The notes beneath the pieces are model-generated. The model was not told where the DNA came from and ran no database searches. It was given only the letters and a program-made list of their open reading frames with translations. The position numbers and the translations under genes were made by a program. Of a DNA stretch of 64,000 bases, positions 17,613 through 25,474 are shown piece by piece (the first letter of the stretch is position 1; each line of letters begins with the position of its first letter). This DNA comes from Streptomyces collinus (lineage in GTDB: Bacteria; Actinomycetota; Actinomycetes; Streptomycetales; Streptomycetaceae): positions 806,001 to 870,000 of the forward strand of contig NZ_CP133771.1 in assembly GCF_031348265.1 (NCBI RefSeq), in the 5' to 3' direction.

Positions 17613-17637
17613 CCCCCGTACGTTCCGCGTACGGGGG
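17613..17637. terminator. Bidirectional hairpin between convergent genes
   Basis: CCCCCGTACG and CGTACGGGGG form a perfect 10-bp stem with a TTCCG loop, placed between the symporter stop (17587) and the regulator stop (17638). It should terminate transcription from both sides. Confidence 0.85.
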
Positions 17638-19560
17638 TCAGGGCTGTTCCGGTGCCGACAACCGGTGCAGACGCAGGGCGAGTTGGATCTCCAGTGCCCG
17701 TGCCGGGCTCTGCCAGTCGTCGCCGAGGAGGCGGCCGACGCGTTCCAGACGCTGGGCGACGGTGTTCACATGGACGTGCAGTGCGTCCTTGGTGCGGGCG
17801 GGGCTCATGCCGCAGGCGAAGTAGGCGTCGAGGGTGCGCAGCAGTTCCGTGCCGCGTCGGCGGTCGTAGGCGACGACCTCGCCGATGGTGCGGTCGACGA
17901 AGCCCGGGATGTCCCGGTCGCCGGCCAGGAGCAGCCCGAGGAAGCCGAAGTCCTCGGCGGCGGCTCCGTCCCCGAAGCGGCCTAGGACACACAGGGCTTC
18001 GAGGCAGCGGCGGGCCTCCGCGTAGGCCGTGGCCACGGCTTCGGGGCGGGTGGCGAGGTCCTCGACCGGTGCGGACGCGCCGACGGTGACGGGTGCGTGG
18101 ACCGCCGTGCCCAGATGCCGGGCGGCACGGCGGGCCACGTCCGTGGCGGTGTCGCCGGAGCCGAGGGGCAGCAGCAGGACGGTGCCGCCGTCGCGGGCGG
18201 CGGCCAGGCCGTGCCCGGTAGCGGCCAGGTGGGACGCCGCCGCTGCCAGGCGTCTGCGAGCGTCGGTCTCCTGCTCGGCGTCGGCGGCATCGCCCGCCGG
18301 CCGCGCGGCCAGCACCACGTGCAGAGCGTCGAGGTCGGCGTGCAGCCGGGCCGCGCGCTCCCGCAGCAGACGCGGGTCGCGGTCACGGGCGTCCAGCAGG
18401 TCGTCGAGCAGCTCACCGCGCACGCGTTGCTCGGCCTCGGCGGCGGATCTGCGGGCCAGGAGCAACAGGGACGTGACCATCGCGGCACGCTCCAGGGTGC
18501 GCTGGTCGACCGGGTCGAGCCCCGGGTGGCCCCGCAGCACCAGTGCGCCGAGCAGTTCGCCCCCGGCGGCGACGGCGGCGATCCAGTCGTCATCGTGCAG
18601 CACCGCGTGTCCCTGCGCTCCGGACTTCTCCAGGGCCCCGGCGGGTGCGGCGGCGGCCTCGGCGAACTCGACCGTGCCGTCGAGGATCTCGGAGACGGCG
18701 GCGGCCACGTCGTGCACCCCGCCGCCGCGCAGGACGAGTTCGGCGAGCCGGTCGTGCACGTCGGAGGCGCGCTCGATGACGCCGCTGCGGTCCCGGATGA
18801 TCTCGTTCGCACGCTCCAGGCCGGCCAGGGCCGATCTGGTCTCGGCGAGCAGGTTGGCGGTGTCGATGGCGGCCGCGGCGAGGGCGGCGAAGGAGCCGAG
18901 CAGGGCGATCTGCTCCCGTTCGAAGACCCGGGCGCGGCGGTCGGCGGCGAACAGCACGCCGATGACGTGGTGCCCGAGCGTCAGCGGCACGCCGAGGATG
19001 GCCACCAGCCCCTCGTCCCGCACGCCCGCGTCGATGGTGAGGGTGTGCTGGAAACGGTCGTCCTTGAAGTAGTCGTCGGTGACGTAGGGGCGCGCGGTCT
19101 GTGCGACCAGGCCGCCGAGCCCCTCCCCCATGCCGAGCCGCAGCTGCTGGAACCGGGCCGCGACCGAGCCCTCGGTGACCCGCATGTAGGTGTCGCCGCG
19201 CTCGGTGTCGTGCAGGCTGAGGTAGGCGACGTCCGTGCCCAGCAGCGAGCGGGCGCGCTGCACGATCGCCTGGAGCACGGCGTCGAGGTCCCGCAGCCCG
19301 GCGAGGTCGTGGGCGGTCTCGAACAGGGCGGACAGCTCGGCCTCGCGCCGCCGTCGTCCCTCCAGTTCGGCGCGTACGCGCAGGGCCAGCGGCTTGGCCT
19401 GCCGGAGCGCGGCGATCCACTCCGCCGGGCGCCCTTCGGCACGCGCGAGCAGTTCAGGCTGCTCGTAGGCGTCGGCCGACGCGCCCCGGGCCAGGAGCTC
19501 GAGGAACGGCATTTCGGCGGACTGCACGTGATCGCTGGACATGCTCACAGGATTCACCAT
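17638..19560 (-). CDS. GAF-domain PucR/CdaR-type transcriptional regulator
   Basis: 640-aa regulator. An N-terminal helical region leads into a GAF sensor domain at about residues 75-230 (LDAVLQAIVQRARSLLGTDVAYLSLHD; LGVPLTLGHHVIGVLFAADRR). A second less conserved sensor-like region and a CdaR GGDEF-like segment follow. The C-terminal PucR helix-turn-helix reads LLRTLDAYFACGMSPARTKDALHVHVNTVAQRLERV. The ATG at 19560 lacks a good ribosome binding site; an ATG at 19542 is an alternative start. It lies 58 nt downstream of the dehydrogenase gene, so the two form an operon, convergent to the symporter. It probably senses the transported acid and acts at the shared promoter element. Confidence 0.9.
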   Translation of the reverse strand: MVNPVSMSSDHVQSAEMPFLELLARGASADAYEQPELLARAEGRPAEWIAALRQAKPLALRVRAELEGRRRREAELSALFETAHDLAGLRDLDAVLQAIVQRARSLLGTDVAYLSLHDTERGDTYMRVTEGSVAARFQQLRLGMGEGLGGLVAQTARPYVTDDYFKDDRFQHTLTIDAGVRDEGLVAILGVPLTLGHHVIGVLFAADRRARVFEREQIALLGSFAALAAAAIDTANLLAETRSALAGLERANEIIRDRSGVIERASDVHDRLAELVLRGGGVHDVAAAVSEILDGTVEFAEAAAAPAGALEKSGAQGHAVLHDDDWIAAVAAGGELLGALVLRGHPGLDPVDQRTLERAAMVTSLLLLARRSAAEAEQRVRGELLDDLLDARDRDPRLLRERAARLHADLDALHVVLAARPAGDAADAEQETDARRRLAAAASHLAATGHGLAAARDGGTVLLLPLGSGDTATDVARRAARHLGTAVHAPVTVGASAPVEDLATRPEAVATAYAEARRCLEALCVLGRFGDGAAAEDFGFLGLLLAGDRDIPGFVDRTIGEVVAYDRRRGTELLRTLDAYFACGMSPARTKDALHVHVNTVAQRLERVGRLLGDDWQSPARALEIQLALRLHRLSAPEQP

Positions 19561-19618
19561 GACCGGCCGGTCCCGTCAGCCCTGTGGACAACTCCCCCGG
19601 GCGGACGGAAGTGGCTGC

Positions 19619-20419
19619 TCAGTGGGCGGTCCAGCCGCCGTCGAGCACGAGCGAGGCACCGGTCACGAAGGAGGCCTGCGGACCGCACAGATACGCCACC
19701 GCCTCGGCGACCTCCTCCGGTTCGATCAGCCGTTTGACGGCGCTGTCCTGCAGCAGCACCTCGGACAGCACGCGCTCTGCGGGGATGCCGTGCGCCTGTG
19801 CCTGGTCGGCCAGCTGCTTCTCGACCAGTGGGGTGCGCACATAGGCAGGGTTCACACAGTTCGAGGTGACACCGTGGGGCGCGCCTTCGAGGGCGGTGGT
19901 CTTGGACAGTCCCTCCAGCCCGTGTTTGGCGGCCACATAGGCCGACTTGTAGGCCGAGGCGCGCAGGCCGTGGACGGACGACACGTTCACGATGCGGCCC
20001 CACCCCTGCCCGTACATGTGGGGCAGGGCCCCGCGGATGAGCCGGAACGGTGCCTCCAGCATCACGGTGAGCACCGTGTGGAACACCTCCGGCGGGAACT
20101 CCTCGATGGGGCGCACCAGTTGGAGCCCGGCGTTGTTGACGAGGACGTCGGTGCCCGCTGCGGCGACTTCGGCGGCGTCCAGGTCGGTGAGGTCGAGGAC
20201 GTGCGGTTCCACCGTGCCGGCGAGGCCGCGCCCGTGTCCGGCCAGTGCCTCCAGGCCCGCGGCGTCCCGGTCGACGGCTCTCACCTTGGCCCCGGCTGCC
20301 GCGAGCCGCAGCACGCAGGCACGGCCGATGCCGCCGGCGGCGCCGGTGACGAGCGCGGTGCGGCCGCCCAGGTCGAGCGGGGAGGCGTGGGGGGCCGGGA
20401 GGGCATGGGGCGCGGTCAT
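19619..20419 (-). CDS. Short-chain dehydrogenase, probable 3-hydroxybutyrate dehydrogenase
   Basis: 266-aa classical SDR, NAD-linked. Visible are TGAAGGIGRACV (cofactor glycine motif), DVLVNNAG, NVSSVHG with the catalytic Ser, and YVAAKHGL with the Tyr-xxx-Lys pair. The long segment LVEKQLADQAQAHGIPAERV is characteristic of D-3-hydroxybutyrate dehydrogenases. It would oxidise 3-hydroxybutyrate to acetoacetate. A TAGGGT -10 box 6 nt before the ATG implies a leaderless mRNA. It heads the operon that continues into the PucR-type regulator. Another SDR specificity remains possible. Confidence 0.85.
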   Translation of the reverse strand: MTAPHALPAPHASPLDLGGRTALVTGAAGGIGRACVLRLAAAGAKVRAVDRDAAGLEALAGHGRGLAGTVEPHVLDLTDLDAAEVAAAGTDVLVNNAGLQLVRPIEEFPPEVFHTVLTVMLEAPFRLIRGALPHMYGQGWGRIVNVSSVHGLRASAYKSAYVAAKHGLEGLSKTTALEGAPHGVTSNCVNPAYVRTPLVEKQLADQAQAHGIPAERVLSEVLLQDSAVKRLIEPEEVAEAVAYLCGPQASFVTGASLVLDGGWTAH

Positions 20420-20425
20420 GGTTCG

Positions 20426-20475
20426 ACCCTAGGCAGCGTCCCTGCCCCACCCCATGTGGTCACGCCCCATAGTTC
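20426..20475 (-). promoter_or_regulatory. Leaderless promoter of dehydrogenase gene with GAACTATG-N8-CCACATG element
   Basis: On the minus strand: GAACTATG (20475-20468), 8 nt, CCACATG (20459-20453), 21 nt, TAGGGT (20431-20426), 6 nt, ATG at 20419. Fifteen fixed positions and both spacings are identical to those upstream of the symporter at 16103-16152. With the start point at the ATG, the element spans about -34 to -56. Confidence 0.65.
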
Positions 20476-20953
20476 AGCTGGAGGCAGTGGGGTCGAACCA
20501 TGTGGGGTCGTCCGACAGGGCCTGCTTGATCCGGAGCAGGCCGAACTCGTTCAGCTCGGGCAGCGCGTCGACGTCGAACCAGGCCACGTCCAGCGACTCG
20601 TCGTCGTTGACCTTCGCCTCCCCGCCGACGGCCCGGCAGCGGAAGGTGATGTCCATGTACTGGCAGGTGTCACCGTTCTCGTACGTCACGGGTTGCAGTG
20701 CCTGGACGACGACCACCCGTTCGGCGATGCAGCGCACGGCCGTCTCCTCGTAGACCTCCCGTACCGCGCAGGCCGCGGGCTGCTCCCCCGGGTCGGGGAT
20801 GCCGCCGAGCACGGACCACCGGCGGGTGTCGGCCCGGCGGTTGAGCAGCACTCTGCCCTCGTCGTCGAAGACGAGGGCGGTGACCCCGGGGAGCCAGAGC
20901 AGCTGATGACCGGCCGAGGCACGGAGTGTGCGGATGAAGTCGGGAGTAGCCAT
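20474..20953 (-). CDS. NUDIX hydrolase
   Basis: 159-aa cytoplasmic pyrophosphohydrolase. The Nudix box is GGIPDPGEQPAACAVREVYEET, in agreement with GX5EX7REUXEEXG except that Ala replaces the penultimate Gly. The flanking strands are LLWLPGVTALVFDDEGRVLLNRR and YMDITFRCRAVGGEAKVNDDES. The substrate cannot be told; the last half suggests the broad ADP-ribose or dNTP-cleaning group. It is transcribed alone from a leaderless-type promoter and ends next to the dehydrogenase promoter region. Confidence 0.9.
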   Translation of the reverse strand: MATPDFIRTLRASAGHQLLWLPGVTALVFDDEGRVLLNRRADTRRWSVLGGIPDPGEQPAACAVREVYEETAVRCIAERVVVVQALQPVTYENGDTCQYMDITFRCRAVGGEAKVNDDESLDVAWFDVDALPELNEFGLLRIKQALSDDPTWFDPTASS

Positions 20954-20960
20954 GCCGTCG

Positions 20961-20966
20961 ACCCTA
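20961..20966 (-). promoter_or_regulatory. -10 box TAGGGT, leaderless layout for NUDIX gene
   Basis: TAGGGT on the minus strand is followed by 7 nt and the ATG at 20953. No ribosome binding site is present, consistent with a leaderless transcript. Confidence 0.55.
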
Positions 20967-21021
20967 ATGGGCCGCCTCCGGCGCCCCGGCGCGATTCAGG
21001 CGGTGTGGGGACTGCGTACGG

Positions 21022-22638
21022 CTACACGTCACCGGCGCGTCGTCCGCGCAGTCCGGCGCCGACGGCCCAGCCGAGTCCGCCGGCCGCGACCAGCACGAGG
21101 GCGATCTCCGGCAGGATGCCGAGCCGGGTGGCGGGGGTCTGCGAGGACCGCAGTGGCACCTTCTGCACCAGGGAGTCGGCCACGAACATGCCGGTCTTCT
21201 GGGTGATGCGGCCGTCCGGCATGATGATCGCGCTGACTCCGCTGGTCACCGGCACGGTCACGGTCCGGCTGTGCTCGACCGCGCGCACGCGGGACATGGC
21301 GAGCTGCTGGTACGTCATCTCGCTGCGGTCGAAGGTGGCGTTGTTGCTGGGCACGGAGATCATCTGGGCGCCGTCGGTGACCTCGGAGCGCACGGTCCAG
21401 TCGAAGGCGGCCTCGTAGCAGGTGACGAGCCCGACCTTGGCGCCGTCCATGGTGAACACGCCCGGCTTGGTGCCCCGGCTGAAGTCCTGTCGCTGCATCG
21501 AGGTCCAGTTGCTGTTGATGGCCCCGATCAGCGAACGGAACGGCAGGTACTCGCCGAACGGCTGGATCTGGCGCTTGTCGTAGGTGTCGACGGGGCCCTT
21601 CGCCGGGTCCCACAGGATCTGCTCGTTGTACAGCTTGCCGTCCCGCTCGACGACACCGCCGACCGAGATGGGCACGCCGATGGACTTGGCCGCCGTGTCG
21701 ATGACGGCGCGGGCGTCGGGGTTGGCGAAGGGATCGATGTCGGAGGAGTTCTCCGGCCACAGCACGAAGTCGGGTTGCGCGACCTTGCCCGCCTTGACCT
21801 CGGCGGCCAGGCGTTCCGTCTCGCGCGCGTGGTAGTCGAGCACGGCCCGCCGCTGTGAGTTGAAGTCGAGTCCGGCGCGGGGCACGTTGCCCTGGATCAC
21901 CGCGACGGTGGCGCTGCCGTCCTCCGCCGTGTCGCTGACCAGGGGCCGGGCGGCGACGGCGGCCACGACCGGGACGGCCAGGCTCAGCAGACCCAGGGCA
22001 GCGGCGGAGCGCCGTACCTCACCGGTCCGCCGCCGTTCCACGGCGAGGCGGACGACCTCGTAGAGGCCGAAACCGCACAGCACGACAGCGAAGCCGAGCA
22101 CTGGGGTGCCGCCCACCGCGGCGAGCGGCAGGAACACGCCGTCCGCCTGACCGAACGCGACCTTCCCCCAGGGGAAGCCGTTGAAGGGCGCACGCGCGCG
22201 TGCCGCCTCGCCGGCGATCCACACGGCGGCGGCCCACACCGGCCAGCCGGGCAGCTTCGACACGGCCGCGACGCCGGCGCCGACGGCGGCGACGAAGAGA
22301 GCCTCGATCGCCACCAGCGCGAGCCAGGGTCCCGGCCCCACCTCCACTCCGGTCCACACCAGCAGCGGCAGCAGGAAGCCGAGGCCGAAGAGGTAGCCGA
22401 GGCCCAGCCCGGCCTTCCAGCCGCGGCCGCGCAGCACCCAGCCGAAGACGGCGAAGGCCGGCAGCGCCAGCCACCACAGGGTGCGGGGCGGAAAGGAGAC
22501 GTACAGGAGCAGGCCGGAGAGCGCGGCTGCGGCGGCCGGAACGAGACGCACGAGCCGCCGGGCCCACGTCCGCGCCCCGGGCGCGGTCCGCGGCTCCAGC
22601 TGGTCCGACTCGCCGACGGAGGTTGCGGTGACGGTCAC
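21022..22638 (-). CDS. lnt: Apolipoprotein N-acyltransferase
   Basis: 538-aa integral membrane enzyme that adds the third acyl chain to the N-terminal Cys of lipoproteins. The N-terminal half has about six to seven hydrophobic segments, including FPPRTLWWLALPAFAVFGW. It carries the usual PFNGFPWGKVAFGQ motif. The C-terminal half is a CN-hydrolase domain with the expected catalytic triad: Glu in VLWPENSSDI (about residue 294), Lys in YDKRQIQPFGEYLP (about 354) and Cys in VTCYEAAFDW (about 406). A last helix anchors the C-terminus. It is a separate protein rather than the Ppm1 fusion seen in some actinobacteria. Confidence 0.95.
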   Translation of the reverse strand: MTVTATSVGESDQLEPRTAPGARTWARRLVRLVPAAAAALSGLLLYVSFPPRTLWWLALPAFAVFGWVLRGRGWKAGLGLGYLFGLGFLLPLLVWTGVEVGPGPWLALVAIEALFVAAVGAGVAAVSKLPGWPVWAAAVWIAGEAARARAPFNGFPWGKVAFGQADGVFLPLAAVGGTPVLGFAVVLCGFGLYEVVRLAVERRRTGEVRRSAAALGLLSLAVPVVAAVAARPLVSDTAEDGSATVAVIQGNVPRAGLDFNSQRRAVLDYHARETERLAAEVKAGKVAQPDFVLWPENSSDIDPFANPDARAVIDTAAKSIGVPISVGGVVERDGKLYNEQILWDPAKGPVDTYDKRQIQPFGEYLPFRSLIGAINSNWTSMQRQDFSRGTKPGVFTMDGAKVGLVTCYEAAFDWTVRSEVTDGAQMISVPSNNATFDRSEMTYQQLAMSRVRAVEHSRTVTVPVTSGVSAIIMPDGRITQKTGMFVADSLVQKVPLRSSQTPATRLGILPEIALVLVAAGGLGWAVGAGLRGRRAGDV

Positions 22639-22644
22639 TCCCGG

Positions 22645-22650
22645 AGTCTA
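22645..22650 (-). promoter_or_regulatory. -10 box TAGACT, leaderless layout for lnt
   Basis: TAGACT lies 6 nt before the GTG start at 22638, again a TANNNT-N6-start arrangement without a ribosome binding site. Confidence 0.5.
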
Positions 22651-22814
22651 AGGCGCGTGACCTTGGGGCCGACAGCGCGGTAGGCGTCGTGGACTCCCTG
22701 TTCATTTCGTCACGACACATCCCCAAACCGCCCACCAGCCGTTACCGTGTGCCAAGCCTCAGTCGTACGGCCCTCGGCGGCCCGTGCGGCCGGGGTCTTC
22801 ACAAGTCGGGGGCG

Positions 22815-23921
22815 ATGGTGCGCCGGGGGGCGGGCGGGGTGGGTTCCAGTGGGGTGACGTCCGTGTCCGGACCGGACGCGGACGGCGAGAGACGAATCGT
22901 TTCCGACGCGGCGGGTGTCGTGGTGCTGGGCACCTGCGCAGCCTGGTCACTGATCACGGCGGCCGTGCACGACGGCAGGCCCGAGGGGGTTCTCCTGGCG
23001 GTGCTTGCCGTGGCCGCGGGGTACGCCGCGGGGCGGATCAGCGGGGCGCTGCTGCCGGTCGGCGCGCCCTTCGCCGGGGCGCTGGCCGGCATCGCGCTGA
23101 CGGTGGCCGTTCCGCACCTCGCTCCGGGCCCGCAGATCGCCGCGCCCCTCGGGCACGCAGGGGGCACGGCCGCCGTCCTGACGCTGGCGGCCGGTGCCGC
23201 GTGCTGTGCGGCCTGGTCCGCGCCGGTTCCGGCCGTTCGGTTCGCGTTGCGTCTGCTGGCCGCGGGCACGGCGGTGCTGGCGGCCGTGCTCGGCTCGACC
23301 ACCGGCTTCGTGACCTGTCTCGCGGTGCTGGTGTGCTCTCTGGCCGCCGGCCGCACCCGTCACCGCGGCGCCGGGATGGCCGTACTGGCCGCGGTCGCCG
23401 CCATGGTGACCGGGCTGGTCTGGGCGGTCGCCGCGCAGGCCGTACCGGGCGGGTTCCTGGCCGCTCTGGAGGGGCGGCTGACGCCGCACCGCGTGCTGCT
23501 GTGGCAGGACGCGTGGCATCTGCTGGGCGACGACGCCGCCCTGGGGGCCGGCCCGGGCCGTTTCGGGGAGCTGAGCACGACGTCCGCCCAGTCGCTGCTG
23601 TCCGACGGCAAGCCCCACTCGGCACCCCTGCAGCAGGCGGCAGAGCAGGGGGTCGTCGGCGTGGTCCTGCTCGCGACTGCGTTCGGCTGGGTCCTGTACG
23701 CGCTGTGGCGCGGCCCGCGTCCGACCCCGGTGGCGCTCACCGCCGGCGCGGCCCTGACGGCGCTCGCCGCCATCGCCGCGATCGGCAACGCGCTGAGCTT
23801 CACGGCGGTGTCGGTGGGAGCGGGCCTGCTGGCGGGCATGGCCACGGCGCGCCCCCTCGAACCGTCGAGCCGTACTCCGGAGACACAGGCACGGGGAGCG
23901 GGACGCACCCCCGCGTGGTGA
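22815..23921 (+). CDS. O-antigen-ligase-like membrane protein
   Basis: About 368 aa from the ATG at 22815; the true start could also be an internal GTG near 22855. It is very hydrophobic, with eight or more membrane segments (VVVLGTCAAWSLITAAV; GVLLAVLAVAAGYAAG). A conserved loop has RLTPHRVLLWQDAWHLLGDDAALGAGPGRFGEL followed by SAPLQQAAEQGVVGVVLL. The HR..W..A....G.GPG.F pattern is the Wzy/WaaL O-antigen ligase/polymerase signature. It may join glycans to a lipid carrier at the cell surface. It stands alone, divergent from lnt and close to an HpnB-like glycosyltransferase. Confidence 0.75.
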   Translation: MVRRGAGGVGSSGVTSVSGPDADGERRIVSDAAGVVVLGTCAAWSLITAAVHDGRPEGVLLAVLAVAAGYAAGRISGALLPVGAPFAGALAGIALTVAVPHLAPGPQIAAPLGHAGGTAAVLTLAAGAACCAAWSAPVPAVRFALRLLAAGTAVLAAVLGSTTGFVTCLAVLVCSLAAGRTRHRGAGMAVLAAVAAMVTGLVWAVAAQAVPGGFLAALEGRLTPHRVLLWQDAWHLLGDDAALGAGPGRFGELSTTSAQSLLSDGKPHSAPLQQAAEQGVVGVVLLATAFGWVLYALWRGPRPTPVALTAGAALTALAAIAAIGNALSFTAVSVGAGLLAGMATARPLEPSSRTPETQARGAGRTPAW

Positions 23922-23962
23922 CAGCCGGTGATCACGGCCGCCGGCGGGTGACCGGCGGGGCC

Positions 23963-24517
23963 TCAGTGCGCGGGAGCCCCCGGCTTGGTCGGCCGCAGCC
24001 GTGCCTCGATGACCCGTACGGCCGCCTCAGCGTCGTCCACGGTGACCGTGAAGGTGTGGCCGTCCCACAGCTCCAGCTCGACGCCCTCACCACGCCGGAC
24101 GACCACCGCGGTGCCCTTCTCGGGCCGCCATCGGTATCCCCAGCCGCCCCAGTGGCGCGGGGTGACGTGGGAGATGTACGTGGCGCCGGCCACCTGGGAG
24201 AGCGGGATGCGGCGGCGGGGTACGCCGATGTGGCCGCAGCGCACCTCCAGGTGCTCCTCGTCGACCCGCAGGGCGACGTGCACGAAGGCGAGCGTTCCGA
24301 AGAGGACCAGCAGCCCGGCGGCGATGCACCCGACGACGGCCATGACCAGCGGGGCGACGCCGGACGTCCATGCCGAGTCGACGGCCAGCTCGATGCCGAG
24401 CCCCATGCAGGCGGCACCCACGAGCGCCAGCAGCCACTGCACCCGGTTGGTGGCACGGCCGGTCCAGACGGCCGAGGGCGGGTGGGCGGCGTTCTCGCCG
24501 TGGCGGTGGTCCCTCAT
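23963..24517 (-). CDS. Membrane protein with PH-like domain
   Basis: 184 aa with two membrane helices (WLLALVGAACMGLGIELAV and PLVMAVVGCIAAGLLVLFGTLAFV). They are followed by a soluble PH-like beta domain (DEEHLEVRCGHIGVPRRRIPLSQVAGATYI; VVVRRGEGVELELWDGHTFTVTVDD). The overall plan is that of small actinobacterial PH-domain membrane proteins of unknown role. It is convergent with the ligase-like gene and has its own leaderless-type promoter. Confidence 0.85.
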   Translation of the reverse strand: MRDHRHGENAAHPPSAVWTGRATNRVQWLLALVGAACMGLGIELAVDSAWTSGVAPLVMAVVGCIAAGLLVLFGTLAFVHVALRVDEEHLEVRCGHIGVPRRRIPLSQVAGATYISHVTPRHWGGWGYRWRPEKGTAVVVRRGEGVELELWDGHTFTVTVDDAEAAVRVIEARLRPTKPGAPAH

Positions 24518-24524
24518 GTCATTG

Positions 24525-24530
24525 AGGGTA
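24525..24530 (-). promoter_or_regulatory. -10 box TACCCT, leaderless layout
   Basis: TACCCT on the minus strand precedes the ATG at 24517 by 7 nt; no ribosome binding site is present. Confidence 0.5.
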
Positions 24531-24631
24531 CTCAGATTTCGCTCCGCAGCTACCGTGTGGCGGAGGGTGACTGCGCCGGCCGGGCGCCGGGCTGATCCGG
24601 CTCGCCGATGACCGTCGGTGACGGGTCCCGG

Positions 24632-25417
24632 TCAGCGGGCGGGCGTGACCGCCTGCATCAAGCGCCCTTCGGCGTACGCCAGGGCGGGGGCGGGCAGTGT
24701 GCCCTCGCGTCCGCTGAGCAGCACGGTGAGTGTGCCGTGCGGTGTGGCTCCCGGCGCGGGCTGCTCGCCGAGCCGGCGCAGGGCCTGGGCGGCCACGGCT
24801 CCCGCGGAGCCGTGCAGCACGAGGGGCGGGCGGCCGGGACGCTGGACGGCGGTCCGGATGCGTTCGGCGACCAGTTCGTAGTGGGTGCAGCCGAGGACGA
24901 CGGTGGTCACGTCGTCCGGAGTGAGGGCGGCGGCCGCGGTCACGGCCGCGTCGATCGCCGCCTCGTCCGCGTGTTCCACGGCCTCGGCCAGGCCCCAGCA
25001 CGGCACTTCGGTGACGGGCACGCCCCCGGCGAAGTCCCGGATCAGGCCCTGCTGGTAGGGGCTGCCGGTGGTGGCCGGGGTGGCCCAGATGGCGAGATGC
25101 CCGCCGCCGGCCGCGGCCGGCTTGATCGCCGGGACGGTGCCGATGACCGGCAGTGCCGGTTCGAGGTGGGCGCGCAGGGCGGTGAGCGCGTGCACGGTCG
25201 CGGTGTTGCAGCCGACGATCAGGGCGTCGGGGCGGCGCGCGGCAGCGGCCTCGGCGACGGCCAGGGCACGATGGGTGAGGTCCTGCGCAGTGCGCGGGCC
25301 CCACGGCATGCCGTCGGGGTCCAGGGAGAGCACGAGATCGGCGTCGGGGCGCAGCCGCCGTACCGCGGCGGTGGCCGCCAGCAGACCGATTCCGGAGTCC
25401 ATGAGCGCGATCTTCAC
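24632..25417 (-). CDS. Aspartate/glutamate racemase family protein (MurI-like)
   Basis: 261 aa. The cofactor-independent racemase signatures are present: DSGIGLL near the N-terminus, first catalytic Cys in IVGCNTATVHAL and second in VVLGCTHYELV. Glutamate racemases supply D-Glu for peptidoglycan. It reads MDSGIG rather than the usual FDSGVGG, and its C-terminal part is divergent. It may therefore be a second, non-essential racemase or another member of the superfamily. The GTG start at 25417 follows TATCGT by 6 nt. Confidence 0.8.
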   Translation of the reverse strand: MKIALMDSGIGLLAATAAVRRLRPDADLVLSLDPDGMPWGPRTAQDLTHRALAVAEAAAARRPDALIVGCNTATVHALTALRAHLEPALPVIGTVPAIKPAAAGGGHLAIWATPATTGSPYQQGLIRDFAGGVPVTEVPCWGLAEAVEHADEAAIDAAVTAAAALTPDDVTTVVLGCTHYELVAERIRTAVQRPGRPPLVLHGSAGAVAAQALRRLGEQPAPGATPHGTLTVLLSGREGTLPAPALAYAEGRLMQAVTPAR

Positions 25418-25423
25418 CCGATC

Positions 25424-25429
25424 ACGATA
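25424..25429 (-). promoter_or_regulatory. -10 box TATCGT, leaderless layout for racemase gene
   Basis: TATCGT is followed by 6 nt and the GTG at 25417. A weaker CAGACT (25463-25468) sits 6 nt before the GTG of the divergent glycosyltransferase, so both transcripts may be leaderless. Confidence 0.45.
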
Positions 25430-25474
25430 GACGATGAGCCGTCCCGGGCAGGCCGGGTGGGGCAGACTGCGCGC

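Noticed and set aside
23038-23625. 195-aa minus-strand open frame
   Set aside because: Arg/Pro-rich antisense of the ligase-like membrane protein gene.
24608-25474. N-terminal extension of the glycosyltransferase frame
   Set aside because: The 289 extra codons lie opposite the racemase gene and have shadow composition; the GTG at 25475 begins the membrane helix expected for HpnB-like proteins.
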